Origin: JAFALK01 sp036500605
GTDB lineage: Bacteria; Pseudomonadota; Gammaproteobacteria; Burkholderiales; Burkholderiaceae_C
Length of the DNA stretch: 64,000 bases
NCBI GenBank assembly: GCA_036500605.1
Contig: DASYBU010000046.1
Span: 1-64,000, forward strand
Reading direction: 5' to 3'
Shown: in pieces, positions 50,554-59,533 of the stretch
Numbering within the stretch: position 1 is the first letter of the stretch
Layout: each line of letters opens with the position of its first letter
Translations under genes and position numbers: made by a program
Notes under the pieces: model-generated
Databases searched by the model: none
What the model saw: the letters and a program-made list of their open reading frames with translations, nothing else
What the model was told of the DNA's origin: nothing

Positions 50554-51903
50554 TCAAACCGCGCGGGTCAGATCCACATCCCGCGTCTCGCGCGAGAAAT
50601 ACAGCGCCAGCAGCGTCATCAGCCCGTTGGCCGCGAGGTACAGGCCGACGCCCCACAGGCCGTAGTTCCTGTTCAGCTCCAGCGCCACGATGGTCGGCAC
50701 CGAGGCGCCGGTGATCGAGGCGAGGTTGTAGGCCAGCGAGGCGCCCGAGTAGCGGACCTCGGTCGGGAACATCTCGGGCAGCAGCGCGGCCATCGGGCCG
50801 AAGGTGGCGCCCATCAAGGCCAGGCCGACGACGATGAAGGCCAGCACCGTGGTGGGCGACGCTGCACTCAGGAAGCTGCTCATGCCCAGACCGAAGACGA
50901 TGATCGCGACCGTCACGCCCATCAACCAGCGGCGGCGGCCGATGCGGTCGGCCCAGATGCCCGAGATGCTCGTGAAGATGCCGAACACGACCGCGCCGAT
51001 CAGCAGGATACCGGTGAAGGTGTTGGCCGGAATGCCCAGGCCCGTCGGATGACCGGCCGCCGACAGCGCCACCGGGCTCTTGGAATAGACCTGCACAAAG
51101 GCCGTCATCAGATAGAACAGCACATAGGTCGTGGTCATGATCATCACGCCCTGCAAGAGGCGCAGGCCGTGCTGGCTGATCACCGCTGAAACCGGCGCAT
51201 TGAGCTTGCGGCCGGCCTGCTCGGCCTGGCGGAAGACGGGGCTCTCATGCAAGGTGAGGCGCACATACAGGCCCACCGCCACCAGCACGAAGGAAAGCAG
51301 GAAAGGGATGCGCCAGCCCCAGGCGATCATCTTCTCGGGCCCCATGATCCAGCTGACGAGGAAGAAGCCCGCATTGGCCGTGAACAGGCCGATCGGCGCG
51401 CCCAACTGCGGGAAGGAACCGAACCAGCCGCGCTTGCCTTCGGGCGCGTTCTCGGTCGCGACCAGCGCCGCGCCGCCCCATTCGCCGCCCAGGCCGATGC
51501 CCTGGCCGATGCGGAACACGCACAGCAGGATCGGCGCCCAGATGCCGATGCTTTCATACGGCGGCAGCAGGCCGATGGCCACGGTCGACAAGCCCATCGT
51601 CAGCAGCGAAGCCACCAGCGTGCGCTTGCGGCCGATGCGGTCGCCGAAGTGGCCGAACAGCGCCGAGCCGATCGGCCGCGCCAGAAAAGCCAAGGCCAAG
51701 GTTGACAGCGACAGCAGCGTGGCGGTCGCCGGATCGCTCTTGGAGAAGAACTGGGTGTTGAACACCAGCACCGCCGCGGCCGCGTAGATGTAGTAGTCAT
51801 AAAACTCGATGGCCGTGCCGACCAGCGAGGCCAGGGCCACCTGGCGGGCGGAGTTGCGCGGCTCGGCGGCGGCGTTCAAAGGTGCTGTGGCAGCAAGGGT
51901 CAT
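50554..51903 (-). CDS. MHS-family MFS transporter
   Basis: 449 aa from the ATG at 51903; the frame upstream to 52038 is low-complexity and overlaps the intergenic repeats. Twelve transmembrane helices. Metabolite:H+ symporter signatures are ASLVGTAIEFYDYYIYAAAA near 23-42, GHFGDRIGRKRTL near 83-95 and RIGQGIGLGGEWGGAALVAT near 126-145. The substrate could be a dicarboxylate, shikimate or an osmolyte; it cannot be told from sequence. Convergent with the NIPSNAP gene. Confidence 0.92.
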   Translation of the reverse strand: MTLAATAPLNAAAEPRNSARQVALASLVGTAIEFYDYYIYAAAAVLVFNTQFFSKSDPATATLLSLSTLALAFLARPIGSALFGHFGDRIGRKRTLVASLLTMGLSTVAIGLLPPYESIGIWAPILLCVFRIGQGIGLGGEWGGAALVATENAPEGKRGWFGSFPQLGAPIGLFTANAGFFLVSWIMGPEKMIAWGWRIPFLLSFVLVAVGLYVRLTLHESPVFRQAEQAGRKLNAPVSAVISQHGLRLLQGVMIMTTTYVLFYLMTAFVQVYSKSPVALSAAGHPTGLGIPANTFTGILLIGAVVFGIFTSISGIWADRIGRRRWLMGVTVAIIVFGLGMSSFLSAASPTTVLAFIVVGLALMGATFGPMAALLPEMFPTEVRYSGASLAYNLASITGASVPTIVALELNRNYGLWGVGLYLAANGLMTLLALYFSRETRDVDLTRAV

Positions 51904-51984
51904 GGATTTTCTCGGGCGGGCGCGTGGACGGGAGGAGGGGAGGAGGGGAGGGAACAGCCGGCCGGAATGGTAATCCCCAGGGAA

Positions 51985-52023
51985 GTGACTCGATTTGTGA
52001 CGGTGCAGTGACGGCAAAGTGAA
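51985..52023. promoter_or_regulatory. GTGA repeats upstream of ppk2 (Pho-box-like)
   Basis: gtgacgg occurs at 51997-52003 and 52008-52014, with a 4-bp tgca between them. Further gtga units are at 51985 and 52019, giving an 11-12 bp period. On the minus strand this reads ccgtcac-tgca-ccgtcac, close to the Pho box (two ctgtcat-like heptamers with a 4-bp spacer). It lies between the MHS gene and ppk2-pit. Confidence 0.45.
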
Positions 52024-52132
52024 GAAGATGTCCTCCATTACCCGCCCCCTAAATCACTAAGGTTTCATGTCACGGTTCCGTCTTGTTGCGTCGTTAGCCT
52101 GACCCGCTTGTGCATCGGTATGGAGCCTTATC

Positions 52133-53059
52133 TTGCTTGCCAACAACCACGAACTGGACCGCGAACTGGTTCGCAAGATCCATGCGGATCTGGCTGACAG
52201 TTATGACGAGGAGCTGGAGCTTGATCTCGACGACCGCGTCGAGGATGCGATCGCCGGCATCGTCGATGACAAGACCGAGGCCTACAAGGAAGGCCGCCGC
52301 CAGTACTTCCGCGAGCTGTTCCGCCTGCAGGGCGAGCTCGTCAAGCTGCAGGACTGGGTGGTGGCCTCGCGCCACAAGGTCGTGATCCTCTTCGAGGGCC
52401 GTGATGCGGCGGGCAAGGGCGGCGTGATCAAGCGCATCACGCAGCGTCTGAACCCGCGCGTGTGCCGCGTGGCCGCGCTGCCCGCGCCGAGCGACCGCGA
52501 ACGCACGCAGTGGTACTTTCAGCGCTATGCCGCGCATCTGCCGGCCGCGGGCGAGATCGTGCTGTTCGACCGCAGTTGGTACAACCGCGCCGGCGTCGAG
52601 CATGTGATGGGCTTCTGCTCCGACGAGGAGTACGAGGAGTTCTTCCGCAGCGTGCCCGAGTTCGAGAAGATGCTCGTGCGCTCGGGCGTGCAGGTGATCA
52701 AGTACTGGTTCTCGATCTCCGACGAAGAGCAGCACCTGCGCTTCCTCGGCCGCATCCATGACCCGCTCAAGCAGTGGAAGCTCAGTCCGATGGACCTGGA
52801 GTCGCGCCGCCGCTGGGAAGCCTACACCAAGGCCAAGGAAATCATGCTCGAGCGCACTCACATTCCTGAGTCACCTTGGTGGGTGGTGCAGGCCGACGAC
52901 AAGAAGAAGGCGCGCCTGAACTGCATCCACCATCTGCTCAACCAGATGCCTTACGAGGCCACGGAACACGCGCCCATCGTGCTGCCTGAACGCCAGCGCC
53001 ATGAGGACTACGTGCGCAATCCCGTGCCCCAGAACATTGTTGTACCGGAGATCTACTGA
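52133..53059 (+). CDS. ppk2: Polyphosphate kinase 2
   Basis: 308 aa from a TTG start; no in-frame ATG lies close upstream. Transfers phosphate between polyphosphate and nucleotides. Walker A GRDAAGKGG near 88-96, Walker B/DRSWYNRAGVE near 145-155, and the lid arginine region ERTQWYFQRY near 122-131. Short single-domain PPK2. It lies 2 bp upstream of the PiT gene, linking phosphate import with polyphosphate metabolism. Confidence 0.93.
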   Translation: MLANNHELDRELVRKIHADLADSYDEELELDLDDRVEDAIAGIVDDKTEAYKEGRRQYFRELFRLQGELVKLQDWVVASRHKVVILFEGRDAAGKGGVIKRITQRLNPRVCRVAALPAPSDRERTQWYFQRYAAHLPAAGEIVLFDRSWYNRAGVEHVMGFCSDEEYEEFFRSVPEFEKMLVRSGVQVIKYWFSISDEEQHLRFLGRIHDPLKQWKLSPMDLESRRRWEAYTKAKEIMLERTHIPESPWWVVQADDKKKARLNCIHHLLNQMPYEATEHAPIVLPERQRHEDYVRNPVPQNIVVPEIY

Positions 53060-53061
53060 CC

Positions 53062-54702
53062 ATGAACAGCACTGCAACCATCACCGTGCCGGCCGCCGCC
53101 GGCCACCCTCCGCACGAGGCTGCGTCGCGGCCGCAGCTGGACCAGAAGACCGGCCCGGTCACGATCATCGTGTTCATTGGCCTGCTCGCCGCCGGCCTGC
53201 TGTTCGGCGGCTACAGCCTGACGCGCGATGTGGTCGATGCCGGCGTGCCGGCCACCACCTGGGTGCCTTACCTGCTGCTCGGCGTGGCGCTGCTGATCGC
53301 GCTGGGCTTCGAGTTCGTCAACGGCTTCCATGACACCGCCAATGCCGTCGCGACCGTGATCTACACGCACTCGCTGCCGCCCAATGTGGCGGTGCTGTGG
53401 TCGGGCTTCTTCAATTTCCTCGGCGTGCTGGTGTCGAGCGGTGCGGTGGCATTCGGGATCATCGCCTTGCTGCCGGTGGAGCTGATCCTGCAGGTCGGTT
53501 CGAGCGCCGGCTTCGCGATGGTGTTCGCTCTGCTGATCGCGGCCATCGTCTGGAACCTCGGCACCTGGTGGCTGGGCTTGCCGGCGTCTTCTTCGCACAC
53601 GCTGGTCGGTTCGATCATCGGTGTGGGTGTGGCCAATGCGTTGATGCACGGCCGTGATGGCACGAGCGGTGTCGATTGGTCACAGGTCACGAAGGTCGGC
53701 TACACGCTGCTCCTCTCGCCGCTGGTCGGCTTCATCTTGTCGGCCTTGCTGCTGCTGGTCTTGCGCCGCCTGGTCAAGAACAAGGCGTTGTACGAAGCGC
53801 CCAAGGGGAACAAGCCGCCGCCGTGGTGGATCCGCAGCCTGCTGGTCGTGACCTGCACCGGCGTCTCGTTTGCCCACGGCTCCAACGACGGTCAGAAGGG
53901 CATGGGCCTGATCATGCTGATCCTGGTGGGCACGATGCCGATGGCCTACGCGCTGAACCGCGCCATGCCGGCCGAGCAGACCACGCAGTTCGTGGCGCTG
54001 GCTCAGGTCACGCAAGCCTCGCTGGCCAAGAGCACGGTGTTCGTGATGCCCGCTTCGCCGGTCGACTCACGCCAGGTGCTGACGACCTATGTGCGCACCA
54101 AGAGCTTCACGCCCGAAGTGGTGCCGGCGCTGGCCGCGATCTCCGGCGACATCGGTGCGCAGATCAAGGACAACGGCACGCTCTCCAAGGTGCCGTTCGC
54201 GGCCGTCACGAACGTTCGCAACGACATGTACCTGGCCTCGGAAGCGGTCCGCCTGCTGGGTAAATCGGATGACGCCAAGTTCGATGCCGACACCAAGGCC
54301 AATCTGAAAGCCTTCCAGGGCAGCCTCGACAACGCCACCAAGTTCATCCCGCTGTGGGTGAAGGTCTCCGTCGCGATCGCGCTGGGCCTGGGCACGATGG
54401 TGGGCTGGAAGCGCATCGTCGTGACCGTCGGCGAGAAGATCGGCAAGACGCACCTGACCTACGCGCAAGGCGCCTCGGCCGAACTGGTCGCGATGATGAC
54501 CATCGGCGCGGCTGATATGTACGGCCTGCCGGTCTCGACTACACACGTCTTGTCTTCGGGTGTTGCCGGCACGATGGCAGCCAGCAAGTCAGGCCTGCAG
54601 ATGTCGACGATCCGCAATCTGTTGATGGCCTGGGTGCTGACGCTGCCGGCGGCGATTCTGTTGTCGGGCTCGCTGTTCTGGCTGCTGTCGCACCTGTTTT
54701 GA
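53062..54702 (+). CDS. pit: PiT-family inorganic phosphate transporter
   Basis: 546 aa. Sodium- or proton-coupled phosphate permease with duplicated PHO4 signatures: FEFVNGFHDTANAVATVIYT near 90-109 and FAHGSNDGQKGMG near 272-284. About ten to twelve transmembrane helices, with a soluble loop of about 110 residues (about 330-435) between the halves. Only 2 bp separate it from ppk2, so one operon is certain in practice. Confidence 0.94.
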   Translation: MNSTATITVPAAAGHPPHEAASRPQLDQKTGPVTIIVFIGLLAAGLLFGGYSLTRDVVDAGVPATTWVPYLLLGVALLIALGFEFVNGFHDTANAVATVIYTHSLPPNVAVLWSGFFNFLGVLVSSGAVAFGIIALLPVELILQVGSSAGFAMVFALLIAAIVWNLGTWWLGLPASSSHTLVGSIIGVGVANALMHGRDGTSGVDWSQVTKVGYTLLLSPLVGFILSALLLLVLRRLVKNKALYEAPKGNKPPPWWIRSLLVVTCTGVSFAHGSNDGQKGMGLIMLILVGTMPMAYALNRAMPAEQTTQFVALAQVTQASLAKSTVFVMPASPVDSRQVLTTYVRTKSFTPEVVPALAAISGDIGAQIKDNGTLSKVPFAAVTNVRNDMYLASEAVRLLGKSDDAKFDADTKANLKAFQGSLDNATKFIPLWVKVSVAIALGLGTMVGWKRIVVTVGEKIGKTHLTYAQGASAELVAMMTIGAADMYGLPVSTTHVLSSGVAGTMAASKSGLQMSTIRNLLMAWVLTLPAAILLSGSLFWLLSHLF

Positions 54703-54721
54703 GCCGGACCGCTTGCCCTAC

Positions 54722-54940
54722 CTAAGCCGCAACTTCGACGTATTCGACTTGGCTTTGGGCAGCGGGAATTGGCAAGCCGTCTTCGCGCAAGCCTTCTACG
54801 TGGAAGACGATGGCATCGCGGATCTCGGCTTCGACTTCCGCGAGGCTCGCTCCAGTGGCCACGCAACCTGGAAGATCGGGGACATAGGCAGAGTAGTTAC
54901 TCTCGGCCTTCTCAATGACGATGGCATAGCGCATATCCAC
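54722..54940 (-). CDS. Orphan HicB-like antitoxin
   Basis: 72 aa. MRYAIVIEKAESNYSAYVPD then LPGCVATGASLAEVEAEIRD is the HicB partial RNase-H-like fold. No C-terminal DNA-binding helix is present, and no hicA (dsRBD-like, about 60 aa, GSH motif) is on either side. It starts with GTG at 54940, one base past the MchC-like stop; ATG at 54934 is the alternative. It may ride on the upstream operon. Confidence 0.8.
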   Translation of the reverse strand: MDMRYAIVIEKAESNYSAYVPDLPGCVATGASLAEVEAEIRDAIVFHVEGLREDGLPIPAAQSQVEYVEVAA

Positions 54941-56374
54941 TCAATGAACCGATATGCGCGCGGCCACCGTCCGTTCAATGAAATCTTTGACCATGGCGTC
55001 GTGCATCTGGTCGTCTCTAAATACTTGATCTGTCAACCGAACAATCTCAGACCGAAGACGCTCGCGCTGCAAGTTTTCAAAAGGCAGACAACGAGTTTGC
55101 GAACTTGCTGCGGCTTCGTCAATATCGGTGCAAAAGTCGCTCAGACATGAGCGCAGTTCGCGCAGGTGACTAGGCGGATTTTCCGCCCAGACTTGGCCAA
55201 GATCCAGATGGAAAACTCCTGGTCTTAAACCATTAACGGCATCTGCGACAACCATCTGGTAATGCTTCAACAGCTTGCTAGTATGCAAAAGCAGCTTGCC
55301 ATGCCCATTGCATTCAATAATCTTATTGATCGTGTCAATACTAATTCCGCAGTTGATCAATATTTCGCGGAGCAAAGTCGTTTTGAATGTGTGTCTTGCT
55401 TGTTCGATCAATATTTTACAGAGTGATCGGGCTCCTAGTTGATTGCTGAAATGGCGGGAGAAATAATAGGCTAATGAACAGTGCGCTCTCTCAATGATCG
55501 TGAATAGGTCACTTAGAGGCAAGGGGCGTAACATGGTTGAAAAATTTGCCCACGAAGGGACGGATGACATTGAACCGAAATCTAATAATTCTCCGTGGAT
55601 GGATATGTTCGATGTCGTGTTTGCACCATGCGGTAATCTTTGAACGAATGAACATGCTAGCTGTCTGGCCCAGCTATCAAAGAAAGACATGTACGCTTTT
55701 GTGAGGACCTCATCCGAAAATAATTCTCGAAAGCTTGCGAAGAAGGAGGAAACTCTTCTTGAATCAAGGAGCCCTTCTTTGTGATTTGCTGATATAAAGC
55801 CGACGGCCCGCTCAAAATGGGCTGCTCTTATGAAACAAGGTCGAACTAAAATAGCCCGGCTCTGAGAGCGACTGACCCGATCGTCATCAGTTCCTGTGGC
55901 AATAATTGCCAAGACTGGAATCGCTGAGTGATGAAAGCAACTTCGAGCAATGGATGAGTAGATTGCTTCTCTGATCGATGCATTCAGTGACGACGTTCCG
56001 CTTGCATGAGACCTGAGTGCTCTCGGACTCAACAGAGGAGTCCTTCCGATCCCTTTCAAGTGATATCCATTGACGAACGCTGCACGCCCGCTTCCGCCGT
56101 TGTGACCAATACCAGACCCGCCGTATCGATCAGCAATCCCAATCAATTCGTTGGCACCTCGAGGAATCGCTGTGACGAACGCGCATCGGTCAAGAATGTG
56201 TCGCCTGTAATCTTCGGGCGAAGTGTCCGAATGAGCCTGAGGGTCCAAATCTCTATAGGCCTCATTTATCCAGACAACGCGCCCGCTCTTCAAACGTTCC
56301 AAAGGAACGGCGACATGCCCCGTTGCCTCGGAGAAGAGATGTCGTGACTCGTCGGTGTTGAGATACGCAGGCAT
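54941..56374 (-). CDS. MchC/MceJ-like peptide-modification protein
   Basis: 477 aa. Cytoplasmic; no signal peptide. The glycine-rich block IADRYGGSGIGHNGGSGRAA (residues about 80-99), followed by GYHLKGIGRTPLL, resembles MchC/MceJ, the proteins that together with MchD/MceI attach a siderophore to the C-terminus of class IIb microcins. C-terminal half helical, unassigned. It begins 3 bp after the HlyC-like gene, so the two are coupled. AT-richer than the chromosome, suggesting transfer. The resemblance is by motif pattern only, so a different ligase-like role is possible. Confidence 0.55.
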   Translation of the reverse strand: MPAYLNTDESRHLFSEATGHVAVPLERLKSGRVVWINEAYRDLDPQAHSDTSPEDYRRHILDRCAFVTAIPRGANELIGIADRYGGSGIGHNGGSGRAAFVNGYHLKGIGRTPLLSPRALRSHASGTSSLNASIREAIYSSIARSCFHHSAIPVLAIIATGTDDDRVSRSQSRAILVRPCFIRAAHFERAVGFISANHKEGLLDSRRVSSFFASFRELFSDEVLTKAYMSFFDSWARQLACSFVQRLPHGANTTSNISIHGELLDFGSMSSVPSWANFSTMLRPLPLSDLFTIIERAHCSLAYYFSRHFSNQLGARSLCKILIEQARHTFKTTLLREILINCGISIDTINKIIECNGHGKLLLHTSKLLKHYQMVVADAVNGLRPGVFHLDLGQVWAENPPSHLRELRSCLSDFCTDIDEAAASSQTRCLPFENLQRERLRSEIVRLTDQVFRDDQMHDAMVKDFIERTVAARISVH

Positions 56375-56377
56375 CGA

Positions 56378-57373
56378 CTATGCCCCAACTGAAAATGAGG
56401 TCTCGCGGTCCCTTGAGAACTCGCGAATACTCGAATCGTCTAGTGATTTGGTGGTGCAATAGATGAAATACCCAGCTTCATCTGGAAATAGATCGTATTC
56501 GAGGTCGCGGCTCACGCCCTGATGCCTGATTTCTCCACCTGCCATATCCAAGAAGCAAAGTTGGTCGCCCTCGTTCCATTCGCTGTGATGAATCTCGTCG
56601 AGCGATATCTCCCGCGTTGCAAGCCTTTCAATCGTGCGCATTGAAAACCAGGCCCACGTAATGAATCCGTTGATCCTGCCATCGCGATCTTCGTATGTTT
56701 TTAACTGGCCGCGGTACTCGCAAAGTTCCAACCGTCGCAACAGATCAGCGCTCTTTGTGTTCTGGTAGCGCGCTGTCGAGGCAGCAAGTCGTAGGCAGGC
56801 TCCTAACGTAATGTTCCGCTCGAAGCCAGCCTGCCGTTCCAATAACACATGCTCATGCAACTCTTCGGACGCTTCCGACATGCCGCGGCAACCGGCTTTG
56901 AAGAAAGAGTTTCTTCTATTTCGAATGATCTTCTTGATCATCCACCCATGACGGCGTTGCCGCATATACTTGATTTCAGCTTCGGCGGCGAAGAAAGTAT
57001 CACGCATTCGCGCGAGCGTGGCGTTGGCGCTGCCCCTGGCAACAATAAAGTTCGTAATCCATACGTTTCGGCCGGCGGCCCACTCATGATTCGATATGGG
57101 CGTCCGAGTCCCGGACCGGATGAGGCGCTGATCGACTTCGTCATCGACCTTCGCCCACGCAATGTAAGCGGCGAAGCGACCTATTTCGTCAAATAGAAAG
57201 GCGCATTGATCAAGATGAATCGGGCGCGATATTTCGTCCCAGACAGATTTCAGGCTTGAGTCGCGCCTAGACTTCCCGATCAACGTTCCCGAGAGTCCAG
57301 TTTTTAAATCTTGGATTTCGTGCTCGGGGAATTTGAGTTGGGCACGGTAGAGAATTTCCCCAAGGTCATTCAT
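56378..57373 (-). CDS. Tandem HlyC-like acyltransferase (two fused units)
   Basis: 331 aa from the ATG at 57373, chosen for its GCGAGGA ribosome site (an ATG at 57427 lacks one). Two successive HlyC/RtxC-like units are visible. The first has RFAAYIAWAKVDDEVDQRL, then SNHEWAAGRNVWITNFIVAR; the second has GFITWAWFSMRTIERL, then HHSEWNEGDQLCFLDMAG. These match HlyC YCSWANLSLENEIKYL and AEDWTSGDRKWFIDWIAPFG. The catalytic Asp is kept only in the second unit (CFLDMAG), while the first has Asn (WITNF). The catalytic His of HlyC (its residue 23) is not evident in either. MceI/MchD are single-unit relatives. Confidence 0.75.
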   Translation of the reverse strand: MNDLGEILYRAQLKFPEHEIQDLKTGLSGTLIGKSRRDSSLKSVWDEISRPIHLDQCAFLFDEIGRFAAYIAWAKVDDEVDQRLIRSGTRTPISNHEWAAGRNVWITNFIVARGSANATLARMRDTFFAAEAEIKYMRQRRHGWMIKKIIRNRRNSFFKAGCRGMSEASEELHEHVLLERQAGFERNITLGACLRLAASTARYQNTKSADLLRRLELCEYRGQLKTYEDRDGRINGFITWAWFSMRTIERLATREISLDEIHHSEWNEGDQLCFLDMAGGEIRHQGVSRDLEYDLFPDEAGYFIYCTTKSLDDSSIREFSRDRETSFSVGA

Positions 57374-57445
57374 CCATAGTCCTCGCTGAATATTGAAAAT
57401 CGAGGTGCATTCCCGTATATGCGACATCGCGGTCTTTGCATTGGC

Positions 57446-58387
57446 CTATCTCGCTAGCACAGGGAAATGCGAAAGGTGCTCATGCTCCATCGGCAATATG
57501 GAATGATTTCCTGCCGAGCTGCCGAAAGCAGCCATCGCGTGGATTAACGCGTTGCCATTCAAGAAATTCGTGCTGGGACTGTCGGCGCCGTGGTTAACAG
57601 TCGCGCCAGCCAAACTGTGAGAGGTGCCCAGCGAAGTGATTTGGCCGAAGTCGCCTATCCGCTTCAAGCTCAGGTCGGCATTCGGCTGGCCGCGCTCAGA
57701 AGACGGAGTGCCAATCCAGGAACTAAAGTCATCCTCCCCGCTCCCGTCGCCGCCGCCCCAATCCTCGCCGCCGGTTCCATATATGTTTGGATTAGGATCA
57801 GCTTGAGTCGGCGGTGACGTGGGGTTAATCACGACGGGATTTGTAATGGTCATAGAGATCTTAGACGGCGAGTAACTTCCCGTGTACAAATAGTCGTCGG
57901 GCAATGTTGCTGTTACAGGTATGCTGCTGTGAGGATAGTTGTATATGGCTTTGCCCGGTGTCGTCCCTTCAAATCTGACGATCCCACTCAGCAACGCCTT
58001 GGTTTGCGTCGGCGTTAAATTCTTCAGCTTCGTGGCTCCGGAAACTCCAACCTGTTGAGAGAGAAATTTCTGGTATGCCGCCGTATTATTTTGAAATGAG
58101 GGTGCATAGGACTGCATCATCGAATCAATGGACGACCCAGCATTTACATAGGTTTGCACCACCGCTGCCAGCGCTTGCGTGCCAATCTCGACGTTGGAAA
58201 ATATGGCAAAGCCGTTCGAATCCTTCCCGATCGCCCCCAGTTGCGTTGCTACCGGGCCCGCGACAATGTTCCCAGGATTATTGTTTCGCCAAGCTGCGGA
58301 CCCGCCGCTCAATGTTGTCTGATTTCCCGTTGCGGTGTCCGTATACGTGACCTGCTGCGATCCGGAAACTGAAGCCGTTGTGCTCAT
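57446..58387 (-). CDS. Muramidase-like protein, candidate type I-secreted effector
   Basis: 313 aa. No signal peptide. Residues about 33-170 match the lysozyme-like domain starting WRNNNPGNIV, with IGKDSNGFAIFSNVEIGTQA, MMQSYAPSFQNNTAAYQKFL and VRFEGTTPG; related domains occur in phage virion and muramidase proteins. Residues about 205-235 are Gly/Asp/Glu-rich (GGEDWGGGDGSGEDD), and the rest is a disordered Ser/Gly/Asn/His-rich tail. A GGAG ribosome site precedes the ATG. Context (HlyB/HlyD upstream, HlyC-like and MchC-like downstream) points to an unprocessed, exported, possibly acylated cell-wall-attacking bacteriocin. Confidence 0.6.
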   Translation of the reverse strand: MSTTASVSGSQQVTYTDTATGNQTTLSGGSAAWRNNNPGNIVAGPVATQLGAIGKDSNGFAIFSNVEIGTQALAAVVQTYVNAGSSIDSMMQSYAPSFQNNTAAYQKFLSQQVGVSGATKLKNLTPTQTKALLSGIVRFEGTTPGKAIYNYPHSSIPVTATLPDDYLYTGSYSPSKISMTITNPVVINPTSPPTQADPNPNIYGTGGEDWGGGDGSGEDDFSSWIGTPSSERGQPNADLSLKRIGDFGQITSLGTSHSLAGATVNHGADSPSTNFLNGNALIHAMAAFGSSAGNHSILPMEHEHLSHFPVLAR

Positions 58388-58417
58388 GATGATTACTCCA
58401 TTTCTCGTTGAAAGTCA

Positions 58418-58984
58418 TTAATATGTGTCGAGCAATAGTGAGTTGATTTCTGCGTCAGTACATGCCTTATCTTTGCTGATCCTTGTTTTTGTCTTCGCGA
58501 AGTAGGCTCTAGGTAAGTGCTGCTGCCCCTCGTTGCGCTTGAGCGAATATGTCGTGACCCTCTGCACTTCCGGCTCATTCTGCGGAGTGACAGATAAACT
58601 TCCTGCTATATATGCTCTGCTCGTTGTTATCAAAGATGCGTTTCCGTCCGCTTGAATTTGTAGTTGAAAGGATTCAACGATGCAGTCGGCTGTTCTCCGT
58701 CGGTAAATTTCGACTTTATCTTCGCCGTCATACACAGGTATAGACTGATAAATATCTTTGGCAACCGTTGGTGATGAATACTTGCGTAGAAACTTATATG
58801 AGAATTTCGATCGACCGTCGAAATATTCATCCCATTCTGAAAATATGGCTTCTATCGCGGCTCCTTTTATTGGTATCACCGTGATTGATGACGTAATATC
58901 GCCGGAATTAACTACCACCGCAGGTGCGGCTGGCGCCCCCGCGAAGCTCGTGATAAGCATGGTGCTGAGGACGATTTTTTTCAT
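58418..58984 (-). CDS. Exported protein, candidate immunity protein
   Basis: 188 aa with a clear signal peptide (MKKIVLSTMLITSFAGAPAA), so periplasmic or outer-membrane. The mature part is strand-rich (QSIPVYDGEDKVEIYRRRTA; FQLQIQADGNASLITTSRAY) with two cysteines (ADCIV, KACTD) that could form one disulfide. It ends 30 bp before the muramidase-like gene. A periplasmic protein next to a cell-wall-hydrolase gene is the expected place for immunity, but no known lysozyme-inhibitor motif is recognised. Confidence 0.6.
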   Translation of the reverse strand: MKKIVLSTMLITSFAGAPAAPAVVVNSGDITSSITVIPIKGAAIEAIFSEWDEYFDGRSKFSYKFLRKYSSPTVAKDIYQSIPVYDGEDKVEIYRRRTADCIVESFQLQIQADGNASLITTSRAYIAGSLSVTPQNEPEVQRVTTYSLKRNEGQQHLPRAYFAKTKTRISKDKACTDAEINSLLLDTY

Positions 58985-59174
58985 GATGTTTAAGCAATTG
59001 TTGATGTACGATGAATGAGATATATTTAATGGTATTGGATGGGCATTAGACTTGGCGATGTTAGATGGCGGTTGTGTTTGATGTCCAACGTTCCATTGGC
59101 ATCTTTTATTTGAATCTGGGGGGCTTCAGAGCCCATTGGATTCTGCTTAATTACATTTTCACTTGTGCGCGAGA

Positions 59175-59257
59175 CTATTTATTTGCTGCGAAAATAAATG
59201 CTAGCTCCTGTTTTTCTGTGGCCTTTGTGAGCGCTATAGAAAATCGGCAACATCATT
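59175..59257 (-). pseudogene. Remnant of a small exported-protein gene (second copy)
   Basis: Reading through a frameshift, the minus strand gives NDVADFL then IALTKATEKQELAFIF, clearly related to DDVVDLLAAFTKATQNDDQI of the broken gene at 59970-60253. At the DNA level acaaaggccacagaa matches acaaaggcaacacaa. A stop follows. A decayed duplicate. The rest of 58985-59533 shows no gene and is AT-rich. Confidence 0.55.
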
Positions 59258-59533
59258 GAATTTCTGCTATTGATGAATGCGCTTTGAATTGGAGTTCTGT
59301 GAAGAATGGTAGTGTGGATTTGAAAATTGCCGCAGGAATGCTGCGTGCCTTTGATCTTCACGGTTCTCTATGAGTCAATGTATTGGCATGACGTTGACAT
59401 CAATTTGTTCCCGGGACGGGTTCTGGACTTAACTGCCGTTCGCTATGACTGTTGTCGAGATGTTCACATGCGGGACTGAGCAAAAACAGTCGATTACGCG
59501 CCGCCGCCCGGTCTTGGGTTGATGCACCTGTCG

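Noticed and set aside
57446..58387. Double-glycine leader (LSGG before SAAWRNN) in the muramidase-like protein
   Set aside because: The exporter lacks the C39 catalytic cysteine, and the GG lies within a low-complexity Ser/Thr stretch, so leader cleavage is not supported.
59258..59374. Plus-strand frame reading ISAIDECALNWSSVKNG and on to RAFDLHGSL
   Set aside because: Looks somewhat protein-like, but lacks a start codon and ribosome site and lies on the opposite strand to the cluster; too short to separate from chance.
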